DNA of 64,000 nt. It comes from Lutjanus erythropterus. Taxonomy: Eukaryota > Chordata > Actinopteri > Lutjaniformes > Lutjanidae. Made by a program: the position numbers and the translations under genes. This document shows positions 10,839 through 23,655 of the stretch, one piece after another. The notes beneath the pieces were generated by a model. The model was not told where the DNA came from, did not search any database, and saw nothing but the letters and a program-made list of their open reading frames with translations. The DNA lies in NCBI GenBank assembly GCA_020091685.1, contig CM034599.1, positions 6,542,836-6,606,835 of the forward strand. The letters run 5' to 3'. How positions within the stretch are numbered: the stretch's first letter is position 1; each line of letters starts with the position of its first letter.

Positions 10839-13800
10839 TCATAGCTTGTGAGGATAAATGGGACTCATGGCAGGTAGGGTATATCCAGTTTGGGGGTTTA
10901 ACAGTGGAATGGGGTAGGAAAACGGGTAAACAGCCGACCCAATGAGCGCAGAGTGAGCCGGGCCCACTGGGACATGGCGGTACATTAGCTGAGACTGAGG
11001 TAGTCTCATCCTGTTGGGGAGAAACACAGGGTGTAACGGAGGCTGGTGCCGAGAGTCTCTCCCTGATTTGTCATAGTTTGACAGGACGCAGGATGCCGGC
11101 AGGCCGGCACTGGAGTGAGACAAACTCTGCTGAGTGGCAGGAGCTTTCTGAAGCATTGTCCTGGATTTCTCCCTCTTCTCCGTCTGATAAAGCCACGGAG
11201 TGATATTGTTAAGCTTCTTTGCACAAGTCAGAGAGTCATCGTGCTGCATCAGCCTGCCTTGGTGGGTTTTGTAACCCGGTCGGACGGCAGCGGGCCGCAG
11301 GAGCGGCACAGATTTTGGAACAACTTTGGTGAAACTAGAGGTAGATGTTGGAGCCCAGTCAGATTTCACAGTGAAGGAGGAGGATGAGTGGTAAGGATAG
11401 TGGCAATATCTGCTACTGCCTTTGGGGACTGTCTTCCAGGCAGAGTCTTTATTTGGGACTTTGATTGAGTCTGCAGATTGGGAACTGACGTGAGAAATGT
11501 CTTTATTCTGTCCGGCAGGGTCTTTGGATGTCTGACTGCAACTCACAGACTTTCTTTCCTCACTAGATGTATTTTTCTCAGAGCTAGAAGAGTTACAGGG
11601 GATCTCAGAGCCTGATGCAGGTTTATCTTCATTCCTTGTTGCACAGTCCTCCGATGAGTCAGAGTAAGGGGAAGGTGTGCGGGAAGAGGAGGAGGACAAA
11701 GGGACCGGGGAGCCGTCAGAGGAGCTGCAGTTCTGGCTGGAAGAAGCCCGCGCCGGAGACTGGGAGCACTGGATGACAGAGGGCCTTTCTTTCTCCTCGC
11801 TCTGGGGCAAGTTAAGGCTGGCCTGAGCCATTCGCTTCTTTTTCTCCAGTGGGGAGATGACCTCTCCAGCAGCAGAGGGGATGTGAGCAGTCCAGGGACT
11901 GGACATGGGGACCTGGACAAGGCGGGCAAAGACAGAATTGCAAAGGTTGCCGTTGGCTCTGCTTGGCTGGGAGCAGTCTGGATGGTGTCTGTCAGAGGTG
12001 GCGGCCCACAGGGCCGGGTGAGGATGCATCACTGCTTCACTCTGGCACGCGGCATCTGGACTCCTCTGGGTGATTATCTATAAAATTATACAGGGGTTAT
12101 TTTAAGACACATCAGGCTTCATGGAAGAACATTTTTATATTCTTATCGTAACTTTATCTTACGTCAGGAACGTGCCACATAACTTCACTGTGTAAATGAT
12201 CCTTCTGTGCATGTTTGAGTGCATGTGCATGAGACTTGTAAATTGGCGCTGCAATAAATCCATATAAAGCTACACTTCCTGCCCCATATGTCAGGAAGTG
12301 TTCATTCATGAAAATGGCATCAAAGCATAAAGAGAAGAACCTTCTGAGTTTGAAAATTGAGGACAAACTCAACAAATTGAAAGACTTAACTACAGAGAGA
12401 CAGGCATAGATATAGTTAGATGTTACCTCAGAATCCATCTCTCTATCCGACTGAGTCCTTTTCCTCTTCCTCTCAGCTTTCTGGACCTTGCCATCTAGAT
12501 TTCTCTTATATGGCTTCCGTGGTTTGCTTGGAGGGAGAGGTTTGTCCTCCTCTCCTTTTACATGTCGTTCAAAGGGCAGCACCAGCCTAAACAAACACAT
12601 TTCTGGTCATGAATCTGTTGACAGAGCATTTGCATTGTCAGGTGAGATGTAAACTGAATCATCCTCACTTCTCATAGTGTCTGCGAGTGCAAGTAGCAGC
12701 GCTGGTGCTACCAGGACTTCCTCCCAGCTCATCGTACACCTTCTTCCAAAGTCGCCGCGCTGTCACCTGTTGGGCAACACAGTGGGGAAAATGTGCATTA
12801 TGTAACAACATAGGCTGAGATGTATGAGAAGTAACTGAAATATTTTGAGAGAATCAGTGGCTCATCATACCATGTACCCAGTGACACATGAAACAAAAAT
12901 GCTCATGGAGCCTGTTTACTGTAAGTACAATCTGTAAGTACAGCCCCAATTTAAAAAAGTTCAGAATGAGTCTATAGTTACAAAAAACGATAAAGTTAAA
13001 CAGTTTGAACATTAAATATTTTGTCTTTGTACTGTATTGCAAAGTAAGCGAAATGAAGTAAGACAGACAATTATGAAAAATTGATGGAGTTTGGATTGGT
13101 TCAAATACACCACGCTGCACAAAGTCTTCAACGAGTGTCCTGATCCTCTTAAGAGTCGTAAGGCCAAAAGCAAACAGCTTATCCTGTCATATTATGGACA
13201 GACGCAACCTCCACTTTTATTCTTGTCTGGTTTTCCCTCTTAAAATGCATGAAGTGAGATCTTCAGACAGCTGTTAACATCTGGGTTTCTCTGAGAAATT
13301 GATCCTTGCACTTGCCAAAGCTTGCCTCTAACAGTGCTTTTACAGCTGTATGCAACATCTGCTCGAGTTTAAAATGCCAACTTTATGCCTGAATGTATGT
13401 CAGTGTGGTACAATCTCACTTGAACAACCCTTCCTGAATTAAAGGGATGGTCCAGATTATTTGATGTAGGGTCGTATGAAGCACTTATCAATAGTCAGTG
13501 CATTGAAAATAATTTGCAAATCGTTGCATTATGTTTTAATTTACATTTTACACAGCCTCCAGTCTTTTTGGAATCTGTTTAGTACAAGACACAGGTTATG
13601 ACTGCCACCAGAAGGGCTCAAAAGATTTGCAAAAATTTATGATATACTTTTTTGTGCTTTGCTATTTGCATTTTCCACGAGGAGGAAACTGCAGTTAAAA
13701 CTGTTCCCTGTGGTCTGACCACCACCTTGAATGATACTTTGCTACTGAGTGTGGTGAGAGACGGGGAAAATGAGAACTGTAAAGCATTATGAACAGGTAG

Positions 13801-16800
13801 CAATTTATAATTTGAATTCTCACATAACTTGCACCTCAACATACCTGCTTTCAAGTCTAGTTTTAAAACTGTTTTTTGTCGGTTGCTCTTCAAATGCATG
13901 TCTGCTGGTTTTCAGAACTGAAACAACACTTTCATTTTTATCTTTACACACATGTAGGCACACTATATTGTGTTTACACCCTTGTAGAGAGCGGCGGCGG
14001 TGATCTTAGCGGCAGGGGTCCTCTCTTGTTGAGAGCCCCAGCCCTGCTGTAGTGCTATTTCAGTATGAGCTGTAGTCTCAGACACTGTCCCACAGTGTCA
14101 ACATCAAAGAAAGCAAAGCATGGGTGGTGATACAGCGAGAGCTCAGCAGCCGAAATGTCCTCCAGTGTGGTTAAAACCACCGTGTCACAGCATTTGACCT
14201 ATTGCTCACTTTCCACCTCGAAACCTGCAAATACTGAGGCATCTTGCATCAGCGGACTATGAACTGTAGACAACTGGTACTTACTGAATCATAGCCTCCA
14301 AGTTTCTCCACAGCTTTGAAGATCCTCCAAAGATTAACTGGAAGAGGAAAAAACCCACAGGAGAACCTAATTATTTTATTCAGATTCCATGTGAATATTG
14401 AGCTCATTCAACAGCAGTGCTTTTTAACTCACTCTGCTTGAAGCCCAGATGTGGGATCCTTTCTATGGGTGTACCTCTGTCCTTCATAAAGGTGTGCAGA
14501 CTTGAAACAAACGCCTTCTCCTCCATCTGCACTAGATTGGGCCTCACGTCTTCCTCACATTCAGTCATAGAGTCATGAATCTCAATGACGGGGGGAGAAA
14601 CCTATAGTGTAGATAAAAAATGGATGTATCAGAGAAAAAAAAAGTTTTGCATCAAACGCAGTAGCTCCTGTAAATGCGACATGGTCCGCTGCCCTTATAT
14701 AGAAACCTGCTTTACAGTTGACAGAATTATCACAGATGGGGAAAAAAATGACACTCAGAATCATCTCATGGGATGCAAATGCTGAAATGAAACATCAAAA
14801 TCAGAGGGTAGGGTTTTACCACTACTTTCAATAGATAACCGCTACACATCCTGTCTGGAGAGAAAGCAGCAGACTTGTGGGGTTTTTGGTCTAGAGTTTG
14901 TCTGTCGCTGGTGTTGCAAATGTCACTTTGAAAAACAAACATAAGCCAAAACGGCAAATTTATGCATCAAATGTAGTAAACACTTACTAAAGTACAGATA
15001 CTTGTGTAAAGAAAATAGAAGTGGAAGTTCTGATTCGACTTCTTTACTCAAGTAAAAGTGAAAAAGTACAGGCTCTGAAATGTTCTCAAAGTATAAAAGT
15101 AAAAGTAGCCCTTTGAAGGCTGTTTTTGCACAAACATAACTGAACCCAGAGGTGGGAAGTAAGTACCATGTAAGTACAAATGCTTGTTGTTGTACTTACT
15201 TTCCATATTTTAACACAAACATATGTACTTTCTATTCCTTACATTCTAAACACAGGCTTGTTACTTTAAAATTTTAATACATTTAAGGGGAATGGTTGAT
15301 TATTTTTGTTTTGCCTCATTGGCCACCGCCTTCACAACATCAAGATGGTTTTCAACCTAAATGGCGATTCCTTGGTGTATCCATCGGTGTATATCGTGCA
15401 TGACAGATGTAACAAGACAAAAAAGATGTTAGAAGATGAAAACTGATGTAAAAGAGGTAACAAGATGTAAAAGAAGCATTAAAATGTTAACAAGACAAAA
15501 AAGACCTAACAAGATGCATAAAAAGTGACAAGACAAAAAAGATATAAAAGACGTAACAAGACAATAAAGACATAACGAGACATAACAGACATGCATAAAA
15601 CGTCACAAGAGACGTAAAGAGACCGAACAAGACACTAGACAAAAAAGACCTTACAAGACATAAAAGACATAACAACCCTACAACGATTTAACAAGATGTA
15701 AAAGATGAAAGAAGACGTAAAAGACCTGACAAAATGTAAAAAATATAGCAAAACAAAAAAGAGAGTTAAGGATGTAACAACACGAAACTACCACTTTTTA
15801 CTTTTATACTTGTGTACATTTCAGACCCTGTACTTTTTCACTTTTACTCGGGAAAAAAAGTTGAATCAGTACAGTCATGACAGGCACATTGAATCAGTAC
15901 TACTTTTACAAGTTTTTGCACTTGTGAACTTTTGACACCTCTGACTGAACCTCACATTAGGTTAATATAATCTGTAATATATAATATACAATATGATGAT
16001 AACCATATAATTCAAAGACAATTAAATTGAAAGCATTTAACTTCTAATACAATTACAAAAAAAACCCAATATACTGAAAATAATGAACGTTAATTTTGCT
16101 CCAATGTTATTTGCTCAACATGAGAACACACTTCAGATCTGATTTCCGAGAAATTCCCTCATCTCTGCAGGTCTGCCAAAATTGACAAAATCAAAGGTTT
16201 TTTTTTTTTGCTCGGTTTTCAAGAATGGGTTCCAGATAAATAAAGATACTGCTGCATAGTGTCTACTATCTACTAATATCTAAGTCGTTGCAGTAGTTCT
16301 GCAAAACTGGTGCCAGTAACTTGAAAGAGGAGTTTAAGATACTAAGAAATTAGATGTCTGAAGTGTGAGAGTACCCAGAACTCCTGTACAAGAAATTGAC
16401 AATGTCACTATTTGTGGTTTGTAAGAAAGGAGAAATGAAACAGTGAAGGCATGCAGAAATAAAATCATCAGTTGGAGGGATTTAGAGAAGTATTAAGCAA
16501 ATAAGACTTAAGAAGAGAAACTGTTTTCAAGGACGATACCACTTCTTTGATATTATTCCTGCTGTCTCAACACCAGTTCACACAGCAGCTTACTCACTTC
16601 TGTTATTGCAGTTCAATCATAGATTACGGTATTTCATGCCACGTATTTAAATGCGAAAGCTTATATCTCACAGTGCCGATCAATTTCAAGAGATTGGATG
16701 TGAAAAGAGACCACGTTGGACTGTCAATATTTTACTTTGAATCACCACACGCATAAGCAGCTTTATTTCGTTGTACAACAAAACGGCTCGACGTGGTTTC

Positions 16801-19273
16801 ATATTGAATCAAGTTCCTCTATGTGGTTCCTGGTTCCGAGAAGTAGGCCTCTAGAGTGAGTAATAGTGAAGGTGCAGGCCTCTAACCAAGATAGCCCCGA
16901 CTGAGTCACAGCTCAGTGGCTCCACACTGACGTTCCCAGCCAACAGCCAACAGCTCTGACTTTCCACTGTTATTCTCTGTCACCTGCTCTTCCCACTGCA
17001 CATATTATGTTTGTATTCAAATCTGTACGACTGGCGAGTACCGACAGAGATTAGTTTTGAACCTGATTAAATCATGATTTGACTTTCAATTATGTTGCAC
17101 CAAACATTTTGCTTCAAATTAAGACAGATTGAGTTTTAACCTCTTATCTTTAACTTTAACCTACATTTAGTTTAGTTGTTTATATTTTTTTAAACCATGA
17201 TTAAATGTAAGGAGGAGGAGGAGGTTTAACTGAGCAAAATAATCAAGTTGACTCAACTGAGTTTTATGATGCGTCTCTTCTGCCAGTTGCTGCTGTTTTT
17301 TTCTTAAAGGAGAAGAAATCAGAGTTTCTCTGCCAGGCCAAAGTGAGTAGTGTAACTTGGCTAACTAACTTCTCAGCTAGCGATAAAACAAAGTAGGATA
17401 ACATTTTGCTAACTTTTAGCTAGCAAACAATGTAGGTTAAGGTTAAGTTACCTTTTTAGGTTGTCAGCAAACAATTAAATTAATTGTTAACTTTTCTGGC
17501 CAGCAAACAATGTAATATTTCATTATCCTTTCAACTAGCTAGCAAACAATGTGACATTTTGTTATCTTCTTTAGTTAGTTAGCAAACAATATAATGAGCT
17601 GTTAACTTTTTCAGCTAGGTAGCAAATAATGTAACGCTTTGTTAATTTTTTAGCAGGCTAGTAAAGAATCTGTCATTTATCTTTTTAGATAGCTTGTAAA
17701 GAATGTAACATTTTGTTAATTTAGCATTTTAGTGACCTAGCAAACAATGTCATTTTTAATGGGTTTTTTTTAGAAATACAGGGTTGCTGAGTGTTCACAG
17801 TTTAACCCCCTCTTTTATTCATATTTTTTATTTATTTGAATTTGGGTAAGCAAGCTTCTCCATACTGATATTTTGTAGTTTACATCAATAAATTTGGATT
17901 TACTAAACATAGGTTAGTCTTTAATTGTGCAACAGAGCTATGTTTAATTAGAAATCTAGATTTCCTTGTCTTAAAGGACCAGTGTGTAGGATTTAGCACA
18001 TCTAGTGGTGAGCTTGCAGATTGCAAACACATCATCTCACTCTCCCCCTCCAAAGCATATAGGACTCTGTGGAAGAGGACCTGCACCATCTGTAGATATA
18101 AACACCTCATTCTAAGGTAACAAGAACACAATGATTCACAATGATTCAAGTGATGATACACAAATGAAAACACACTCTGTTCAATATCTGACATATTTTG
18201 CTAATAAATCCCTGTAAATCTGACACTCTGTACCTTTAAATCTCGCTATGCTCAACTCTGATCAGAACTTATCTTAGATTAAATCGGTCGCTGTTGGTGC
18301 AACCCAGTCGAAATGTCTAAAAGTCACATTTAACAAACCACTTCTTGCCTGTATTTCCAGAACTGCGATTGGCTAATAAACATGCACACCTGCGTCTTAC
18401 ATTATGAGAAGATTGAAAAATGTTGCTAGGGATCTTGCATAAAATTCACCAGTATTCACGGAGGGCCTTTTAACTTTCAGTTATTGTTTTCAGATCTGAT
18501 TCACAAAACTTTCGGGTTCGTGCATCAATGGTTGCCTACAGGAAACGTCTGCACTCGAAGCCACATACTGTAGCCCCTGTGCAGCAGCTCTCACTCTACA
18601 CCAGAGAGCGAATATCATTGTGAAACATCATTCGGTTGATTTCCACTAGATGAAATTTTTTGGAAAACCGTGTGGGTGATGTTGATGTCAATGTGTTGAT
18701 ATGTGACTCTCGCTATGATTGTCAGTGGCGTGCTGAATTGATGCAATCGGCAGGCCAGCAGTCACCACAGAAACCACCAGGCTTTCAACTAGCATCAGCT
18801 TTTGGAAATTTGATGAGCTAATTTGTGTTTCTCATATTGTACCTCTCAGTTCAGTTACCAGAACAGTGGCTGTGAGACGACCTCCTGCAGTTTCTGTATG
18901 TGCAATGATATTATGCTATGTCTCTGTGGAGTTAGATGTGCGTGCAATACAAGGCAGAATCACTTATTCCTTGTTAGTCATTTCACAATCCGCCATCGAT
19001 CAAGATGAAACAACTGTACACACACATTCAGCACTTCAAAAATTATCTCAAATTCACTAAAAAAGGGAAATGAAAACGCAACGCATAACACACTCAGAGG
19101 TGTCATGTCTGTACTCACTGATTAACTGTAACTGATGGAAATTAACCCGTCTCATGCCAGAAGGCCAACCGACATTTTATCACACTGAGATCAGGACATT
19201 ACCTGGTTTTCTGTCCCCTTGTCTTCATCACTGGCTGCTGTTTGTTGTGACGTCTCACTCTGGTCCTCTTGAG
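10839..19273 (-). CDS. arid5a: arid5a (ARID5-family DNA/RNA-binding regulator), coding exons 2-7
   Basis: Nuclear ARID-domain factor; mammalian ARID5A binds AT-rich DNA and stabilises some inflammatory mRNAs. Minus-strand exons are 19203-19273, 14433-14601, 14285-14337, 12669-12766, 12427-12586 and 10839-12077. All junctions between them keep phase and give 595 residues. The ARID domain starts near FVSSLHTFMKDRGTPIERIP. It continues through HLGFKQ, NLWRIFKAVEKLGGYDS and VYDELGGSPGSTSAATCTRR to the KGEEDKPLPPSKPRKPYK extension and a basic tract (KAERKRKRTQ). The 413-codon last exon carries ISPLEKKKRMAQASL, matching the conserved SPLAKKKLLAQ motif of ARID5A/B. It then has a Ser-rich low-complexity region and ends SPIYPHKL (human ARID5A ends NTKL). 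Domain identity is secure. The fish-specific paralogue arid6 is the main alternative name. Confidence 0.88.
12941..13579. mobile_element. TA-flanked Tc1/mariner-type MITE, copy A
   Basis: Ends are inverted copies: CAGCCCCAATTTAAAAAAGT on the left, and on the right the reverse complement of AACAGATTCCAAAAAGACTG. Both are flanked by TA. Inside are AAATCGTTGCATTATG-type strings seen in the related copies at 23429-23655 and 32241-32374. It lies in an arid5a intron and has no transposase frame. Confidence 0.65.
14985..15955. repeat. Dispersed repeat split by a degenerate AAGACATAA minisatellite
   Basis: Flanks at 14985-15130 and 15790-15950 are rich in AAGTAAAAGTGAAAAAGTAC-like text and look like opposite ends of one fish repeat (ACTTTTACTC in inverse sense on the right). 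Between them, 15410-15780 is about 30 imperfect units of 10-13 bases resembling ACAAGACATAAAAGACGTA, purine-rich on the plus strand. The long minus-strand open frame here only reflects the biased composition. Confidence 0.7.
17340..17760. repeat. Degenerate minisatellite with repeated AGCAAACAATG
   Basis: About nine imperfect units of 35-55 bases. Each has a TTTTGTTAACTTTTTAGCTAGC-like part (degenerate) followed by AGCAAACAATGTAA or a variant. Anchors fall near 17414, 17466, 17502, 17540, 17580, 17622, 17660, 17695 and 17738. It lies in the intron between arid5a exons at 14601 and 19203. Confidence 0.8.
17971..18240. mobile_element. TTAA-flanked MITE, copy 1 (270 bases)
   Basis: Begins TTAAAGGACCAGTGTGTAGG and ends GTACCTTTAA. 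The TTAA at both ends is the target site typical of piggyBac-like elements. The body shares GAGCTTGCAGATTGCAAAC and CTGTAGATATAAACACCTCA with the copies at 26343-26707 and 52805-53531. Confidence 0.8.
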
Positions 19274-20745
19274 CTTCAAAGACAGACGCACAGTTTTACT
19301 CAAAAGAGTATGTACATTCGAATTTAAAAAGTAAAGGAAACAAAAATATGTTCATTAAAAAAAAAAAGTATTCAAACTGGTCGTCATCACTGCTGGAAAT
19401 ACTTGCCGAAAAAATTTTTAACATCTTGTTTCTTATGAAAGGTTTTAAAGGAAAGAGCGACATTTTTCTAAGAGCGGCTGTAAAATATTCATTTTCTTCA
19501 TAATTTGAATCAAATTTGTAATCGTATCGCTACCTGAGGCTAAATTCTGTGGTCCGAGCTGATAATTGTCAGTTAAAAGTCACCTACAGGAATCTGTTTG
19601 CATACGTCACTTTACAAGTTTATTTGTTAAAAGTCACCACAATGCTGAAAAGTCTGTGAACCCTCCCACTTTGGTTTTGAAATCTTCCCAATTTGAGGGA
19701 AGGATGAGGTCTCAAGCTTTACAAGTGTGCTTCTGGGAAAGCTTAAGCAATTTGTGTAACAGTCAGATGATCGGCAAGCACAAAAAATAGAAATCTGTAG
19801 AACATATTGTCGACTTAGTGTGATATAAAACCACAGGTTGCAAAACCACTTCCTGCTCATGAACAAAACCGCTTGTAAACTGCACTGTATGATATCGCAA
19901 CACGTAAACTACAGTATTTGGAAATAGTGAGATAACCTCGAGCAATAAACTGCAATGTAAAGTATAACTGTTTATTTCCTTCTGTATTTAGAAAGGCAGA
20001 GCGACACAATATTACTATTTGAGCAATATGAGATATTGAGAAATGCTGCACATTTTAAAGCTGTTTTTGGGTGTATTTCTGATTTTCATGTTCTTTCTAC
20101 GAGGAACACAACATGTAAGTGGAATCTAAATTGCAACGAAATGTAATTCCAAGAATGAAATGTCATTCTTCACAAACCTCGTAGCCCTCCGCCCACACTA
20201 ATATCATTTGAGTGCAAAACCAATATGCTTCTCTTTTGAGATCACTTATTTCCTGTGCTGTGGCTTGAACCTTTAATTCTGCTTTCAGTAGCCTCTAACT
20301 TCTCCATTTCATGTGTGGGAGACAAATTTTAGATATATTGTGTTACTTCTCAAGTACTCTTCACTGTGCACTTACTTTATATGGGTTTGTTTCTGTGTTA
20401 AGTTCATTAATAGTGGTGTTTATTTTACCAGGTATTGATCTCAGATTAATGCAGACACCTGCTTAAGATTGAGGTTGATAATAAATTACTGAGGCATTAT
20501 GGTTTTATGTATCAAAACAGTTCATTTCTTTCATAAATGAATGTAATACACAGTGATTTACTTTTGTAAAAGCAGATTTAGCACAGTTTTTCTTATATGC
20601 TATAAACAATGTCATGTAAAGTGTTAATATCTAATAAAATTCAAAAACTTTACATAAATCTCAAACTATAAAGAGCTTAAGCTGTTGTAAATACAGTAAA
20701 TGCGAACGCTATCTGGCTTCATTTAAAGATAAAAGTGTTTCTCAC

Positions 20746-20864
20746 CCATTTCCAGAAGTTGTCTTCAGGTCTCCGGCTTCAGTGTTTTGTGACAGTAATT
20801 CATGAGGCACCCTCTTCAACTTCACACCATCAAATAGGAAGGCGTCTCCACAGAACAGTTTCAT
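20746..20864 (-). CDS. Candidate first coding exon of the arid5a gene
   Basis: ATG at 20862-20864 in good context (ACCAATGA) opens 39 codons beginning MKLFCGDAFLFDGVKLKRVP, then a strong donor (GG followed by GTGAGA). The sequence is not one I can match to human ARID5A. It ends with two bases of a codon, while the visible acceptors of the next exon (19273) supply two or zero. The direct join is out of phase, so an extra small exon or a different start must exist. Treat as a hypothesis. Confidence 0.4.
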
Positions 20865-20877
20865 TGGTCGACCAATG
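20862..20877. promoter_or_regulatory. Perfect palindrome of two opposed CCAAT boxes
   Basis: CATTGGTCGACCAATG reads the same on both strands and holds a CCAAT box in each direction. The candidate arid5a start codon overlaps its left end. NF-Y would be the expected binder of CCAAT boxes; whether it binds here is inference. Confidence 0.55.
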
Positions 20878-20908
20878 GCGCTGCAGCAAATGAGTCTGGG
20901 AAACTGAG

Positions 20909-20929
20909 TTTTTTTTTTTTTTTTTTTTT
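20909..20929. repeat. Poly-T tract
   Basis: Run of 21 T just upstream (on the minus strand) of the candidate arid5a first exon. Confidence 0.95.
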
Positions 20930-21074
20930 GTCACACAAGTCTCACAAAGTCTGTTTTCTGTTTCACCTGCTGAGTTTCAGACAAAAACAGCAGCTGTGTT
21001 TAAAATGTTTGAGCGCGGACTCACATTACTCCAGTTTATTAGTCTGTCTGTAGTTTATTGTTTATTTTCTTTAG

Positions 21075-21955
21075 AGGAGTAGACTTGAGTCACATGACTT
21101 GGACTCAAGTCAGACTCAAGTCACAAGTTTTATGACTTCAGACTCAAATTGACAAAATCATAAAAAAAAACTTGCGCTTGACTCGTGACTTGGGTTTGAG
21201 CCTTTAAACTTGAAAACACTTGAAAGACCAAGCCCAAAAATTATACAATATGTTATTTAAAAAGTGTGAATCCACAAATTAAAAAATATCCTTTCATTTC
21301 CTGAATAAACTATCCCTGAATGCTGTTCTTTCTCAGCAAATCAACTCTTAATTTTGTAGATCCACATAGTTTAGACTGGAGAGTTGCAGGAGAGAACCAT
21401 GAAGAACTAACGTTATTTTGAGGGAGTTTCTCCCTACTCTGTTGAGGGTCTATAAGACACGCTATGGATGCTCCAAAAGTGGAGTGGAGTTGCAAGTGGA
21501 TTGAACTCTTTATATGTTAGTTGTGATAATGAGTGTGCTATAAACTAAATTATTATAAACAATAACTAGCTTGGTGTTAACATTCGTAAGCTATCAACAG
21601 TGCAACATCAAAAAAGCGTATTTTGTGACAAAAATACACAGAAAAGGTCTTGATATCCCTATACCTTTATTATAACAATTTAAATTTTATTTTATTCAGG
21701 AAAATGTGCCCCCTCTGCTTTTTTTCTTTACAAATCGCACCCTGGATATCAAAGATAATCTCTTCCATGTACAAAAACTGCAAATGCAAATGTGTGGGTT
21801 GAAAATTACAGACAGAGATGCAACAACTTCCAGCCTTGTTTGACATTTGAAGTTGCACAAAGTCGAGCCTCTGTTGTTAAAATGGCATTACATTTGATGA
21901 ACAGCGGATTATGACTTGTTCAGGACTCAAAGTTTAGGACTTGTGGCTTGACTTT
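21075..21955. mobile_element. hAT-like non-autonomous element with GACTTGAGTCAC ends
   Basis: The left end is a cluster of GACTTGAGTCACATGACTT-like repeats (21080-21210). The right end (21905-21955) has inverse or related text, TTAGGACTTGTGGCTTGACTT. This pattern is very common in teleost genomes as a short DNA-transposon repeat. No coding remnant is visible between the ends. Exact ends were not resolved. Confidence 0.5.
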
Positions 21956-22224
21956 TTGAATTAGCTAGCAAACATTTTGTGAAAATATTTTCCACAGCAT
22001 GTGTTATAATAACTCAGTTTGTTGGTACAGTGATGCCACATTATTAAAAACCACATTAATAAGTGCGGAGGGGAACATGCGATCGCCTGTGTGCGTGTGT
22101 GTGATCAATGGACATGCATGTTGTCTGCAGCTAATCTTGCATACTACTGGACAGATCAGCCTATTTTTTTGTGTGTGTGCACATTAATGACTGTATGTTG
22201 ATGGATCTTTCTGACTGAAAAACC

Positions 22225-22400
22225 TTGACGAAACTTTTTTTTAAGGCTCCACACCAGCGACACCTGTGGTCATTCTGCTTCCAGGTCAGCCAGGCACGTG
22301 GTGGCATTGCAGTAGGTGCTTCACCATCTGTCGCCTGGCGGGGATCTGCACTCTACTGAGCGACCTCTTCTGGTTATGCACTGAGATTAAACTCCAATTA
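22225..22400. repeat. Dispersed repeat fragment shared with 60290-60545
   Basis: GGTGGCATTGCAGTAGGTGC then TTCACCATCTGTCGCCTGGC and TGCACTCTACTGAG recur, with few changes, at about 60450-60530. A shared family is certain from the two copies; the class is unknown. Confidence 0.7.
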
Positions 22401-23428
22401 TGAACATAGGTACAGATGCATTTTTAGAATCACTTTGTATGCTGCACGCCTCACAATATCTCAAAATACAAACGGCCCACTGATAATTTAGTGTGTTATG
22501 AAAAACTTATGTCAAATTTTCCATCAGAGAAATACTCTTGAGGAGTTTCTAATGGACTGCACTTCAAAAACAATGCAGCTGAAAGAGGAATAGTTAAGAG
22601 AAATAAGTATGAACTTATATAATAAGTACAAACCACATGTTGTAAACTCAGCTGATGTGACTATTTCTGTTGCTTACTTCCCTCTTTCATGTTGTTAATG
22701 TGATTGTTCTTGTTTTCTGTTTTTTGTTATTTAGTCTTAACTGTATGTCTTTATAATGTAGCCTTTAACTTCACTGTTGTTGAAAATAAAAGATATATAT
22801 ACATATACATATATATATAGAGAAAAGAGATCTGGAAGTGATACGATGAATAAAGCATGGTTACCTTCAGTTTACAGACTGGACTCATTAGGAAGTGAAA
22901 GAACACGAAACTGATGCCCACATAAAGTTTTAAAGGTGTCTAAATGTAGGAATAAAATTAATAAAAATACATTTCCAGAAGTATTTTAATCATTTTAATA
23001 TAACTACTTACTGTTAATGTAAATTAGTGTTTGAGTAAGCATCAAATATTTCTTGGAGCTGACTAATTTCACAATGAATCAGCTAAAGTGATTCAAAGGC
23101 AAATTATAGAGTTTTGTTTTCTTTTTTAAAAAACGGTACATTCCAGTGTTTTATGTCACTATGAGATTAGACTGGGTACCGAAAAACGTTGCTATTTCAG
23201 CGGGGAAATTGTTGTAATTATGTTCAGACATAATATAAGTGTGTTTCATGAGTAAAGATGTAGCCATTTCCTGCTGTCAAAAAATACTCTATTTTCTAAG
23301 AAGTACAACGTGGAGTAATAATGAATTAGCATTTTTGAAAGCATCTTCCTTCCTTAATTTCTTATGAATATATCTAAGATGTTAAAATGAAACATAACAG
23401 AGCGAACTGTTTGTTTAAAAAGAAAGTA

Positions 23429-23655
23429 CAACACCAAGTTCAAAAAAGTTGGCACACTGTGTAAAATGTAAATGAAGCAGAATCAATGATCTGCAAATCC
23501 TTTTTAACCTGTATTCAATAGAGTACAGTACAAAGACAAGATGTTCAAACTTTATTGTTTTGTGTAAATATACACTGATTCTGAATTTGGTACCTGGAGC
23601 ATGCAGGTTTTGGAGCAACATAAGATGCCCAACTTTTTTGAACTCTGTTGCAGGT
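23429..23655. mobile_element. TA-flanked Tc1/mariner-type MITE, copy B
   Basis: Starts after TA with CAACACCAAGTTCAAAAAAG and ends near CCAACTTTTTTGAACTCTG. Internal ATGATCTGCAAATCCTTTT and GACAAGATGTTCAAAC match the family consensus that I know from fish genomes (ends CAACCCCAATTCCAAAAAAG). Confidence 0.7.

Noticed and set aside
11543-11929. 128-codon minus-strand frame
   Set aside because: It is the shadow of the Ser-rich last exon of arid5a in another frame.
15487-15675. Minus-strand open frame rich in Leu, Phe and Cys, like a membrane protein
   Set aside because: It reads through the purine-rich minisatellite; the residues are forced by the repeat, and there is no family resemblance.
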